In this document: piece after piece, positions 8,012 through 15,853 of the stretch
Layout of the letters: each line of letters opens with the position of its first letter
Numbering within the stretch: position 1 is the stretch's first letter
Assembly: GCA_964416315.1 (NCBI GenBank)
Contig: CAYQDR010000083.1
Span: forward strand, 1 to 22,296
DNA length: 22,296 nt
From: CAYQDR01 sp964416315
GTDB lineage: Bacteria; Methylomirabilota; Methylomirabilia; Rokubacteriales; DASRDR01
Direction: 5' to 3'
Made by a program: the position numbers and the translations under genes
The notes under the pieces: model-generated
The model's database searches: none
What the model saw: the letters and a program-made list of their open reading frames with translations, nothing else
What the model was told of the DNA's origin: nothing

Positions 8012-9439
8012 TCAGAAGGCAAAGCGCGCCCGCCAGCCGACCGCCCACGCGTCGTCGCCGCTATCGGGGATCAGGTAGCTCGCGATGAGCTGGAAGGACA
8101 GGTTCGCGTTGTAGGCATAAGTCGCGCCGGTGTCGATCTCGACAACGTGGTCGCCGAAGACGCCGTTGTCCTCGGTGGCGCCCACGAATGCAGCGCCTCC
8201 GCCCACTGACAGGGCCGGGGCGAGCGCATACGTCGCTGAGCCGCCGACACCCCAGGTGCCCGAAGGATCCTGGTAGAGCGACTGGCCGATCTCGGGCCCG
8301 CCCAGGGTCCGATGGCCGAAGAGCGCCTCGGCCACGAACGGCACTCCTCCCCACGACTTGCCCTTGACCGGGATCGGGAGCTTGTCCGAGTCTCCGTTCA
8401 GCCTGCTGGTGTTGCTGACGGTCGAGAAGTCCTGGCCGGTCCCGGGTGATCGCGCCGCCGAGGCCGTTGTCCCGACGATCCGGTTCTTGTCGCCCGTCGT
8501 GTACCAGCCGTTGATCCACGTCGAGAGCAGCCCGATCGGCGCCCGCGCCGACACGTTGATGCCGTACCCCGACTCCTCGATGTTCGTGTTGTTGGCGGCA
8601 GAGAACAGCGCTCGCTTGCCGTACACGACCGTCCCGTCCAGGCTCACCGTCGCGATCTTGGTCCCGACCGTGCCCCCGATCCAGAACGTGTCGCCGAAGT
8701 CCGCATCCAGGCACGTGCCGGTCGTCGCCGGGGCCACCGGCACACGGCGCGCGAAGCACTGCTGGTTAACGACGAGCCCCTCGACCGTCACCCGCGTGTC
8801 CTTGGTCACGTTGAGGCCGAGGCGGGCGGCGTAGAGGTCGTTGTCGTCCGCGTCCTGCCGGTTGTTCTCGTCCGCCTTGGCCGTCCAGAGCTGGAGGTCG
8901 ATCGGGTCGGACCTCACGTTGAGCTGGATCCCCAGCGCGTCGTCGTCGAGAAATGGCAGTGCTGGCCCCGGCAAGAAGAGGATGTTGTGGGCCCCGAGGA
9001 GCAGGCTCGTGCCGGGGACGAACGGGACGTCGAACTGGACGTAGAGGTGCTTGGTCTCGACGTTGACACCGTCGCTGCCCAAGCCGCCGCCGACGCCGGG
9101 GTTCACGCGGGTGGTCGTCCCGCCGTACTCCGCACCCGACGCGCCGCCGCCGCTTCCCCACGTGATGTCGCCGATCTCCAGGGCCCACACCGCCTTCGCC
9201 CTCTTGTCGGCCGACTCGACCGTGGTCACCAGCCGGAAGCGCTGGAAGTACCGGCTGTCGCTGTCCTTGAACTTCCCGTCCGCCGTGTCGGTAAAGTCCG
9301 ACACGTTATCCCAGACGTACCCGATGACCCGCATCTCGCCGCCGAAGGTCACCGTGAAGCTCGGCTGCTGGGCCTGGGCCGGAAGGGCCGCTCCCAGGAC
9401 CAGGGCTCCCACCACCGCGAACGCCCTCGCTCGTCTCAT
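8012..9439 (-). CDS. outer-membrane beta-barrel porin
   Basis: A 475-residue protein with a cleavable signal (MRRARAF... to a PAQAQQ cleavage region), alternating beta-strand residues throughout and a C-terminal aromatic residue (RARFAF) typical of barrels inserted by the Bam complex. Start ATG 9439 has AAGGGGGG six bases upstream; a longer in-frame start at 9586 would add 49 non-signal residues and bypass the SD. Asp/Asn-rich loops and Gly-rich strands are seen; a single Cys pair (NQQCFARR and GTCLDAD, about 20 residues apart) may form a loop disulfide. No family name beyond porin can be given, but a porin fits a cell that moves small solutes to periplasmic reductases. It has its own likely sigma54 promoter. 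Confidence 0.85.
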   Translation of the reverse strand: MRRARAFAVVGALVLGAALPAQAQQPSFTVTFGGEMRVIGYVWDNVSDFTDTADGKFKDSDSRYFQRFRLVTTVESADKRAKAVWALEIGDITWGSGGGASGAEYGGTTTRVNPGVGGGLGSDGVNVETKHLYVQFDVPFVPGTSLLLGAHNILFLPGPALPFLDDDALGIQLNVRSDPIDLQLWTAKADENNRQDADDNDLYAARLGLNVTKDTRVTVEGLVVNQQCFARRVPVAPATTGTCLDADFGDTFWIGGTVGTKIATVSLDGTVVYGKRALFSAANNTNIEESGYGINVSARAPIGLLSTWINGWYTTGDKNRIVGTTASAARSPGTGQDFSTVSNTSRLNGDSDKLPIPVKGKSWGGVPFVAEALFGHRTLGGPEIGQSLYQDPSGTWGVGGSATYALAPALSVGGGAAFVGATEDNGVFGDHVVEIDTGATYAYNANLSFQLIASYLIPDSGDDAWAVGWRARFAF

Positions 9440-9471
9440 CACGCACCCCCCTTGGTTCGCAAAGGGACCGC

Positions 9472-9486
9472 GCAAGATCGATGCCA
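9472..9486 (-). promoter_or_regulatory. sigma54-type -24/-12 promoter before the porin gene
   Basis: On the minus strand the sequence reads TGGCAT, five bases, TTGC, matching the TGGCAC-N5-TTGC consensus at every position except the sixth. Transcription would start near 9460, giving a leader of about 20 bases that holds the AAGGGGGG SD. No upstream activator gene is in the window. Confidence 0.5.
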
Positions 9487-9610
9487 GGCAATGAACCGGG
9501 CCAAGCCCGCGATGCGGCAAGCTTTCGGTCCTGGAAGACCGGCTCTGGGCATGGAGACGCGGGGCGGCACTGCCCCAGCGGGACATGGGTGCCTCGGGAG
9601 TCCTCGCCCA

Positions 9611-9629
9611 GGGGCTTAACCCGAGCCCC
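9611..9629 (-). terminator. weak hairpin after the DUF59 gene
   Basis: GGGGCT (9611-9616) and AGCCCC (9624-9629) can pair with a seven-base loop, 14 bases beyond the DUF59 stop. There is no U-rich tail, so it may only stabilise the 3' end. The rest of 9440-9642 holds the porin promoter and nothing else I can name, apart from a GGGGCGGCACTGCCCC hairpin near 9575. Confidence 0.3.
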
Positions 9630-9642
9630 GCAGGTCAGGCGC

Positions 9643-9951
9643 TCACGGCGTCCTGTCGAGGGCCACGCGCTCCGGCGTCCACGGCGGGTCGAACGTGAGC
9701 CGGACCTCGACCTCGGCGACGCCCGGCACCCGCCCCACCGACTCGCGGACCCAATCGAGCATCGCATCGTGCAGAGGGCACCCGGGCGCGGTGAGCGTCA
9801 TCGTCACCGTGACCCGCCCGTCCACGACCTCGATCCCGTAGATCAGCCCGAGCTCGACGACCGAGAGGCCGAGCTCGGGGTCCAGGACCTCCCGCAGCGC
9901 CTCGACGATCCGGTCCGCGGTGACGGGCTCACCGGAGCGCGCGCCGCTCAT
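9643..9951 (-). CDS. DUF59/MIP18-family metal-sulfur cluster assembly factor
   Basis: A 102-residue single-domain protein. The VxxALREVLDPELGLSVVELGLIYGI segment and the TLTAPGCPLHDAM segment with its conserved Cys are the hallmarks of DUF59 (SufT/PaaD-like) proteins that help mature Fe-S or other metal-sulfur enzymes. ATG 9951 overlaps the stop of the upstream membrane-protein gene (ATGA), so it is the third gene of a coupled trio. Its partner may be one of the metalloproteins of this region. A broken relative lies at 7881-7987. Confidence 0.9.
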   Translation of the reverse strand: MSGARSGEPVTADRIVEALREVLDPELGLSVVELGLIYGIEVVDGRVTVTMTLTAPGCPLHDAMLDWVRESVGRVPGVAEVEVRLTFDPPWTPERVALDRTP

Positions 9952-11234
9952 GGCCCCGGCACACGGAGCGGCGCGACGCGCCGGGGCCCCGCGCCGACCA
10001 GGTGCGCGAGCACCCGACCCAGCGCCGCGGCGAAGGCGAGCGCGCCCGCGACGAGCAGGACGCCGCTCAGCCGGATCCACACCGCGCCGCCCGCCGCGGC
10101 GCCGCCCGCGAAGAGGAGGACGCCGGCGGTCACGAGCGCGTAGCTCGCGCCCTCCGCGGCCGGCCAGGCGAGCCGCGCCAGCGTCGGGACCGCGCCCCGG
10201 CCGGCCACCGGCGCGTAGGCGCGGTTCCAGATCAGGAACGGGACGATCTTCAGCATCATGCCCGCGATGGTCAGCGACACCCAGCCCCCGAGCGCCAGGA
10301 CGGCATACGCCACGGCCGGCCCCGGCCCGGAGAGCCACCCGAGCGCGAAGCCGAGGCCCAGACCCGCGACGACGGGCAGGAACGCCGTCCCGGTCAGGAC
10401 GAACCGGAGGCCCCAGTCCAGGGCGGGCCGCTTGCGGTGTCGGACGAACCGGAGCACCCACGCCACGTGCCCGACAGCCGCCCCGGCCACCGCCAGGGCC
10501 GCCGGGAGGACCAACGCGGGGAGCGCGAGCAATCCCGCGACGAGGGCCGGGACGCCGGCGCCGAGCCCGCCGAGCTGGAGCCAGCCCGGCCAGCCCTCCG
10601 GCTCCGGCGCCAGGAGGAACATGGGGTAGAGGCGGGCCGCCACCCCCACCACCATCGGCGCCACCCAGCCGAGGAGGGCCAGATGGAAGTGGGCGTGGAC
10701 CGCGGCGAGGCCGTACGGCCAGAAGGCGCCGGCGCGCGCGGCCGCGAGCAGGATCCCGAAGAGGAGCGTCAGCGCGAGCCCGACCTGCGCCCCCGCGACG
10801 AGGCGCGCCGTGAAACTCCAGCGCGTGACACGGGCGAGCGTGAGGGTCATGTTGACGAGGTGGAGGGCGACGCCCACGCCGACGAGGCCGGCCGCCCAGA
10901 GGAGCCCCGGCCAGTGGGCGAGGTAGAAGTGCGCGACCAGCCCGACGACGCCGGTCATGAGGGCGACGAACTGCCAGCGGGCGACCCGCTCGCTCCAGAT
11001 GGGGGCTTCGAGGGCGACGGGGACGAGCTGGTAGCTCGCTCCCATGATCGTCAGCGTGATCCAGCCCAGCGCCACCGTGTGGGCGAGCGCGAGGACGCGC
11101 GGCCGGTAGTAGTGGCCGGCGAGGTCGCCCGCGAGCCACACGACGCCGGCCGTGGCGGCGACGAACGCGAGGGTCGCCGCCACGAGATACCGGAGGGGCA
11201 ACGTCACCGAAGGACCGCGCGCGGCCCGAATCAT
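9948..11234 (-). CDS. heme-copper oxidase subunit I-like / NnrS-like 12-helix membrane protein
   Basis: A 428-residue protein with about twelve hydrophobic helices. ATG 11234 overlaps the DUF2249 stop (ATGA). Histidines lie inside helices, including ALAHTVALGWITLTIMGASYQL near residue 45, an LHLVNM helix, and VHAHFHLALLGW around residue 190. The first resembles the His-containing helix of cbb3/NorB-type subunit I, and the latter resembles NnrS. The full set of six heme-copper ligands is not obvious, so it is probably a heme-binding relative rather than a working terminal oxidase. Placement between DUF2249 and DUF59 suggests nitric oxide or low-oxygen stress. It is clearly different from the NnrS at 15850-17178. 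Confidence 0.78.
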   Translation of the reverse strand: MIRAARGPSVTLPLRYLVAATLAFVAATAGVVWLAGDLAGHYYRPRVLALAHTVALGWITLTIMGASYQLVPVALEAPIWSERVARWQFVALMTGVVGLVAHFYLAHWPGLLWAAGLVGVGVALHLVNMTLTLARVTRWSFTARLVAGAQVGLALTLLFGILLAAARAGAFWPYGLAAVHAHFHLALLGWVAPMVVGVAARLYPMFLLAPEPEGWPGWLQLGGLGAGVPALVAGLLALPALVLPAALAVAGAAVGHVAWVLRFVRHRKRPALDWGLRFVLTGTAFLPVVAGLGLGFALGWLSGPGPAVAYAVLALGGWVSLTIAGMMLKIVPFLIWNRAYAPVAGRGAVPTLARLAWPAAEGASYALVTAGVLLFAGGAAAGGAVWIRLSGVLLVAGALAFAAALGRVLAHLVGAGPRRVAPLRVPGP

Positions 11235-12070
11235 CCGGCGCGGGGTCCCGGGCGAATCAGGATGCGGACGGTTCCCGGCTCGGGCTCGTCGGTCTCGTGC
11301 GCGAAGCCGCGCTCGTCGAGCTGCGGGTAGAGGAACACCGGCCGCCGGTCGTGCAGGACCTCGAGCGTCTCGCCCGGGGCCAGGGTCTCCAGGCGCTCGA
11401 GCACCCGGACCATCGGCTCCGGCGGCTCCAGCCCCTGCACGTCGAAGCGCACGGTCCTCGCCGCGCCCGGGGTGCCCGCCGCCGGCTCGGCGAGCGGCGC
11501 CGCACGGCGCGCGGCGCCGGGCTCCCGGTAGACCCACACGACCCAGTCCCCCGGGCCCCGACACTCGGTCCAGTGGGCGAGGCCCCGGCGGCCGAGCACC
11601 CCGTAGAGCGGAACCGGCTCGAAGGGCGCCCGCAGCACGAGCGCCTGGTCCTGCGCGAGCGCCTTGACCGCGGCCATGATCCCCCCGAACGGCTCCTCGC
11701 CGCGACGGATGTCGTCGCGGACGTCGAGCGGCACCTGCCGCGACTCCGGCAGGGCCGCGAGGGCCGGCGGCTTGGGCGCGCGTCCCGGTCCGTCCCCGGC
11801 CCCGACCCCCGGGGCGACCCCCTTGGTGATCACGACCCGCCACGTCTCCGGGCCCTCCTCGAGGGAACGCCACCCGAACGCGCCGGGCCGCTCCGCCTGG
11901 AGCTGGTCGAAGAGTGGTTTCGGGTCGTGGTCGTTGACGAGGACGAGCGCCGTGCCGGGCGGCAGAGCCTCGAAGGCCTCGAGGATCTTCCCGCGGCGAA
12001 GCCGTGGCGGCAGGTCGCGCACGTCCAGGGCCGCCGGCGAACCGTCGTGACGACCGCCTTCGTGGGCCAT
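11231..12070 (-). CDS. triple DUF2249-domain protein
   Basis: A 279-residue soluble protein made of three successive DUF2249 (TusA/SirA-like fold) domains: about residues 13-85 (LDVRDLPP... LVLVNDHDPKPLF), 110-185 (PLDVRDDI... LYGVLGRRGLAHW) and 205-277 (RFDVQGLEPPEP... FLYPQLDERGFAHET). DUF2249 proteins usually carry one or two domains, so three is unusual. The first domain keeps the NDHDPKPLFDQL motif intact; the others are degenerate and may serve in binding. ATG 12070 sits 44 bases from a perfect CRP/FNR-type palindrome and has GGGGAGGGG upstream. It heads an operon with the oxidase-I-like and DUF59 genes. DUF2249 genes are frequent beside denitrification and NO-response genes; the molecular function is not established. 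Confidence 0.88.
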   Translation of the reverse strand: MAHEGGRHDGSPAALDVRDLPPRLRRGKILEAFEALPPGTALVLVNDHDPKPLFDQLQAERPGAFGWRSLEEGPETWRVVITKGVAPGVGAGDGPGRAPKPPALAALPESRQVPLDVRDDIRRGEEPFGGIMAAVKALAQDQALVLRAPFEPVPLYGVLGRRGLAHWTECRGPGDWVVWVYREPGAARRAAPLAEPAAGTPGAARTVRFDVQGLEPPEPMVRVLERLETLAPGETLEVLHDRRPVFLYPQLDERGFAHETDEPEPGTVRILIRPGPRAG

Positions 12071-12090
12071 CCCGTTCCCCTCCCCGAACC

Positions 12091-12137
12091 AGGCTACGCT
12101 CGGCGGCCGCCCGCGCCTATGACCCTCGTCATAGGCG
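12091..12137 (-). promoter_or_regulatory. CRP/FNR-family operator and promoter for the DUF2249 operon
   Basis: Perfect inverted repeat: arms CGCCTATGAC (12114-12123) and GTCATAGGCG (12128-12137) with a four-base spacer, containing the core TATGAC-N4-GTCATA. A TAGCCT -10 box lies at 12096-12091 on the minus strand. If that box spans -12 to -7, the start is 12084 and the operator is centred at exactly -41.5, the class II activator position. The leader would be 14 bases and hold the SD. Confidence 0.7.
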
Positions 12138-12208
12138 GTGAACGCGGGAACAAGCGGGCCGCGCGGCGGGGCCCGCCGGACCGGCGCCGGACCCTCAGCC
12201 CTCTAGCG

Positions 12209-12230
12209 GAGCCCCCCTCCGAGGATCTAG
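12209..12230. repeat. dispersed repeat copy 1 (GAGCCCCCCTCCGAGGATCTAG type)
   Basis: This 22-base stretch matches 22159-22180 at 21 of 22 positions. It ends at the TAG stop of the CopD-like gene on the minus strand, so it lies just past that gene's 3' end. Confidence 0.6.
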
Positions 12231-12658
12231 CCGCGGAGCGCGAGCCCGAGCAGGACGATGGCCAGGACGACCAGGACGTTGGCCCGCGCCACCCACGTGG
12301 CGCGCGCCCGCGCCGAGGGATCGGCGCCGGGCAGGCCCGCGCGCGGGCCGAGGACGAAGTCGTGGAAGGCGGAGAGGATCAGCGCCAGGACCACGAGGCC
12401 GAGCTTCCAGTGGAAGCGCGGCGAGGCGAGGAGGGAGGGCCGCATCCAGAGGGTGAGAAGCCCGCTCGCGAGCAGGAGGCCGAGGGCGATCCAGGCCACC
12501 GTGCGAAACCGCCGACCCATCTCCCGGACGATCCGCGCCCGCAGCGAGGCGTCCTCCAGGCCGCGGGTCACGGGCACGACCACCAGCGCGATGAAGAGCA
12601 TCCCGCCGATCCAGGTGATGGCGGCGAGGAGGTGGACCCAGCGCCCGAAGAGCGCCAC
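12227..12658 (-). CDS. CopD-like small integral membrane protein
   Basis: A 143-residue protein with four helices. The start (FGRWVHLLAAITWIGGMLFIALVV) has the His and Trp-Ile-Gly pattern of CopD/DUF2269-like proteins; another His is in FHWKLG and one in AFHDFVLGP. Members of this group are linked to copper or heme handling. ATG 12658 has GAGG six bases upstream. It follows the Crp/Fnr gene after 54 bases that contain a GC hairpin repeat. The 156 bases after its stop hold the DUF2249 promoter. Copper handling would fit the SCO protein at 20839, but direct evidence is lacking. Confidence 0.8.
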   Translation of the reverse strand: MALFGRWVHLLAAITWIGGMLFIALVVVPVTRGLEDASLRARIVREMGRRFRTVAWIALGLLLASGLLTLWMRPSLLASPRFHWKLGLVVLALILSAFHDFVLGPRAGLPGADPSARARATWVARANVLVVLAIVLLGLALRG

Positions 12659-12671
12659 GGCTACCTCATTC

Positions 12672-12696
12672 CCCTCTCCCCCACCGGGGGAGAGGG
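12672..12696. repeat. perfect 11-bp palindrome, CCCTCTCCCCC/GGGGGAGAGGG type
   Basis: Arms 12672-12682 and 12686-12696 with an ACC loop, between the Crp/Fnr and CopD-like genes. This is a widespread REP-like intergenic hairpin in GC-rich bacteria. It may attenuate transcription between the two genes. Confidence 0.6.
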
Positions 12697-12712
12697 ACCA
12701 ATCGGATCCCCA

Positions 12713-13414
<702 letters not shown>

Positions 13415-13453
13415 CGGCGGCGATCTTACCACGCCGCCGCCGTCGCGCCGGCC

Positions 13454-15141
13454 CTACGGCCTCGCGCGCACGCGGCGCCAGCCTCGCCAGCCGAGCCAGA
13501 CCGCCCCCAGCACGGCCAGCACCATGACGGGACCGGTCCAGATCATGAAGAGCGTGCGCTTCCGGACGCTCTCCTCGCTCCGCAGCCGCCCGGCCTCGTC
13601 GCGGATCGTCGCGAGGTGGCCGAGCACCTCGGCGTACCCGTACCACCAGGCGTAGTCCGGGCTCATGTGGAAGGCGCCCTTGTAGCTTTTGAGCGCGGAG
13701 AAGAAGAACATGTCGAAGTACTCGCGCTCGATGGGCGTCACGTCGAAATACAGGCTCGCCGGGGAGTGCTGGGCGAGGCCCGGGGCAGCTCGATGGCCGT
13801 GAACCGCGGCCCGCGCAACACCCCGGCCGAGACATGCCCGTGGCCGGGCTGGATCAGCTTGTCCCGGTAGAGGTCGGACAGGATCTGCCGCGCCTCGACC
13901 ACGAGCGCGTCGCCGGCCAGCTTGTGGGCGTCGGCGGACTCGAGGTAGCCCCGCGCCTTGTTCTCCGAGTGACACGTGAGGCAGACCTTGATCATCTCGT
14001 TCCGCTTGGCCCGGTTCTCCGTCGTGACGGTGATGTCCGTGAGCTCCCCGAGCGCGGGCTGGACCCCCATGCCCCAGATGATCTTCCGCGTCATGTTGTG
14101 GCTCGCCACGCGCGTCCCGTCGTCCGCGACGTAGAGCATGTGGCAGTAGGCGCACGTGGGCGCCTCCCACCGCGCGGTGGCGAGCGGCTGGGTCCAGTCC
14201 CACTCCCGGCCCCGGGCGCCGTAGATGGACCCGTGCTTGGAGCTCATGTACGCCTCGTAGTTCGGGTGGTCCGGCCCCATGTGGCAGGTGAAGCACGCCT
14301 CCGGCTTGCGGGCCTCCACGAGGCTGAACGCGTGGCGCGTGTGACACGCGATGCAGCCGTTCCGGATCTGCAGGCTGGAGGTATCGACGTACTTCTTCTC
14401 CGTCTCGCTCCAGTACTTCGGGTCCGTCGCCCCGGCCTGGGCATGACAGGGGTCGCAGCCCATCTCCATGACCTTCCGCGGCATCACCTTGTAGTGCGGC
14501 ACGCCGATGTTCCGCTCCCAGTTGATGCCGAGGTCCCCCGGCCCCGGGCCGTAGGAGTGGCCGGCGTCGACCACGTGGTCCTTGTAGATCTGCGGATGGC
14601 AGGCGCCACAGGTCGATTCCGGCACCCGTCCCTTCGTCGCCGTGATCTCGTCGTGGTTCGTCCCGTGGCAGTGTGCGCAGGTGAGCTGCGGGGTGGGAAA
14701 CTGGACGCGGGGGTTCTGGACCCCCGCCCGGCCCATCGCGCTCGCCTCGAACTGGGTCACGATCGTGGGGTGGAGCCTGCGGTGGCACTCGGCGCACGCC
14801 TTCCCGTCGAGGACGCCGCGCGGCACGTCCGCCCGGAGCCGGGGTGGCGCGCCGGGGGCGGTGCGCAGGTACTCGTGGATCGCGCGGGCATCCGCCTCGC
14901 TCAGGGCCTCGGCGGGGAACGGCGGCATGATCCCGCGGGGTTGCCGGACCTGCGTCAGGAAGGCGTCGAACGGCACCGGCGTCTGCGCGAGGGCCGGCCC
15001 CACGCCCCCACGCCCGCTCGCGCCATGGCACCCGAGGCAGCCTCTGAGGATGTAGAGCTCACCGCCGGACACGGCGGCCTGGGCCGTTCCGGTCGTCGCG
15101 ACCACGGCAAGAGCCGTCAGGAGGAGGGTCAGAGCCGACAT
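13454..15141 (-). CDS. nonaheme cytochrome: class I cytochrome c domain fused to an octaheme HAO-like protein with C-terminal anchor (frameshifted)
   Basis: Signal peptide (residues 1-23), a class I cytochrome c domain (CLGCH at 35, the IMPPFPAEALSEADARAIHEYL motif near 70-92), then eight CxxCH sites at 116, 155, 178, 229, 263, 283, 330 and 387. The SKHG... and APTCAYCHM segments and the heme spacing are those of hydroxylamine oxidoreductase (HAO) family proteins, which oxidise hydroxylamine or reduce nitrite. In the literal frame translation stops at 13738. One frame over, starting PGLAQHSPASLYFDV, lies the conserved HAO C-terminal region (DMFFFSALKSYKGAFH, PDYAWWYG) and a transmembrane helix. 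Restoring one base in the G run 13782-13785 gives 562 residues. Several Tyr in that region could be the P460-crosslinking residue, but I cannot assign it. SD GGAGAGGAG precedes ATG 15141. Confidence 0.88.
13782..13785 (-). other. frameshift site in the HAO-like gene
   Basis: The minus strand reads GAG CTG CCCC GGG CCTC. Five C rather than four would give GAG CTG CCC CCG GGC CTC and continue straight into the HAO C-terminus. One base is missing from the G run on the plus strand. Confidence 0.8.
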
Positions 15142-15302
15142 GGGGCGCTCCTCTCCGGCGTCGTCGTCCCGCGTGCCACCTGCTCCCTTCTATCACGACC
15201 CACGGGGCTCCCGGAAGCCAACACGCCCCGCCGCCTGAGGCGCGGGCGCCCCACGTGGCGGAAACCCGGAGCGCAACTCCGCGAGCCTTCGAGTCTCCAT
15301 GC

Positions 15303-15317
15303 TGGCACCGCGGTTGC
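15303..15317 (+). promoter_or_regulatory. consensus sigma54 promoter for the F420/NnrS genes
   Basis: TGGCAC (15303-15308), five bases, TTGC (15314-15317): a full match to the -24/-12 consensus, oriented toward the gene at 15404. The start would be near 15329 with a leader of about 75 bases. The site also reads as a near-palindrome (TGGCA...TGCCA). The rest of the 262-base divergent gap 15142-15403 shows no clear CRP/FNR box. Confidence 0.62.
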
Positions 15318-15403
15318 CACCGTAGCGCAGCCAGGAGACTGCGGTCCGTCCACATGAGCGCCGCGCACGTCGTCTCGGAGCCCGCAACCGACGGAGAAGA
15401 CCG

Positions 15404-15853
15404 GTGAGCGGCGGCATCCTCGCTTCGCTGGTCAATGCCGCCGTCGGCGCGATCCTGCGCTCCCGGCTCCACGGTCTCCTCGGCCGGTCGCTCGTGCTGC
15501 TGACCTTCACCGGGCGCCGGACCGGGCGCCGCCGGACGATCCCCGTGATGTACGCGGAGGGCCGAGGCGCGATCGTCGTCGTCGCGGGCCGGCCCGGGCG
15601 GAAGCGGTGGTGGCGGAACCTGCGCGGGGGCGCCCCCGTCACGCTGCGGCTCCGCGGCGACGAGCGCGAGGGCCTCGGCGAGGTCGTCGGGGACGCCGAG
15701 GCGGTCGCCGAAGCGAAGCGGACCTATCTGGCGAGGTTCCCCGGCGCAGCGCGGTGGCTCGACGGCGCCGAGCAACCCGTGGTGGTGAGGATCCGCCTTG
15801 CCGCCCGCGGGCAGGAACGGGGCGAGCCCGTCCCGAGCGAGCGGCGCGCGTGA
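15404..15853 (+). CDS. deazaflavin (F420)-dependent nitroreductase-family protein
   Basis: A 149-residue single-domain protein of the Ddn/DUF385 split-barrel family. The LLTFTGRRTGRRRTIPVMY segment followed by GAIVVVAGRPGRKRWWRNL and the APVTLRLRG strand are characteristic; these proteins use reduced F420 or a related flavin to reduce quinones or other acceptors. An N-terminal amphipathic or hydrophobic helix (SLVNAAVGAIL) may touch the membrane. GTG 15404 has GGAGAA at 15392-15397. Its TGA overlaps the GTG of the NnrS gene, so the two are co-translated, a pairing that suggests protection from nitrosative stress. The cofactor is inferred from family, not seen. Confidence 0.83.
   Translation: MSGGILASLVNAAVGAILRSRLHGLLGRSLVLLTFTGRRTGRRRTIPVMYAEGRGAIVVVAGRPGRKRWWRNLRGGAPVTLRLRGDEREGLGEVVGDAEAVAEAKRTYLARFPGAARWLDGAEQPVVVRIRLAARGQERGEPVPSERRA

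Noticed and set aside
9440..9586. N-terminal extension of the porin from 9586
   Set aside because: It would put 49 hydrophilic residues before the signal peptide and run through the sigma54-like promoter and SD.
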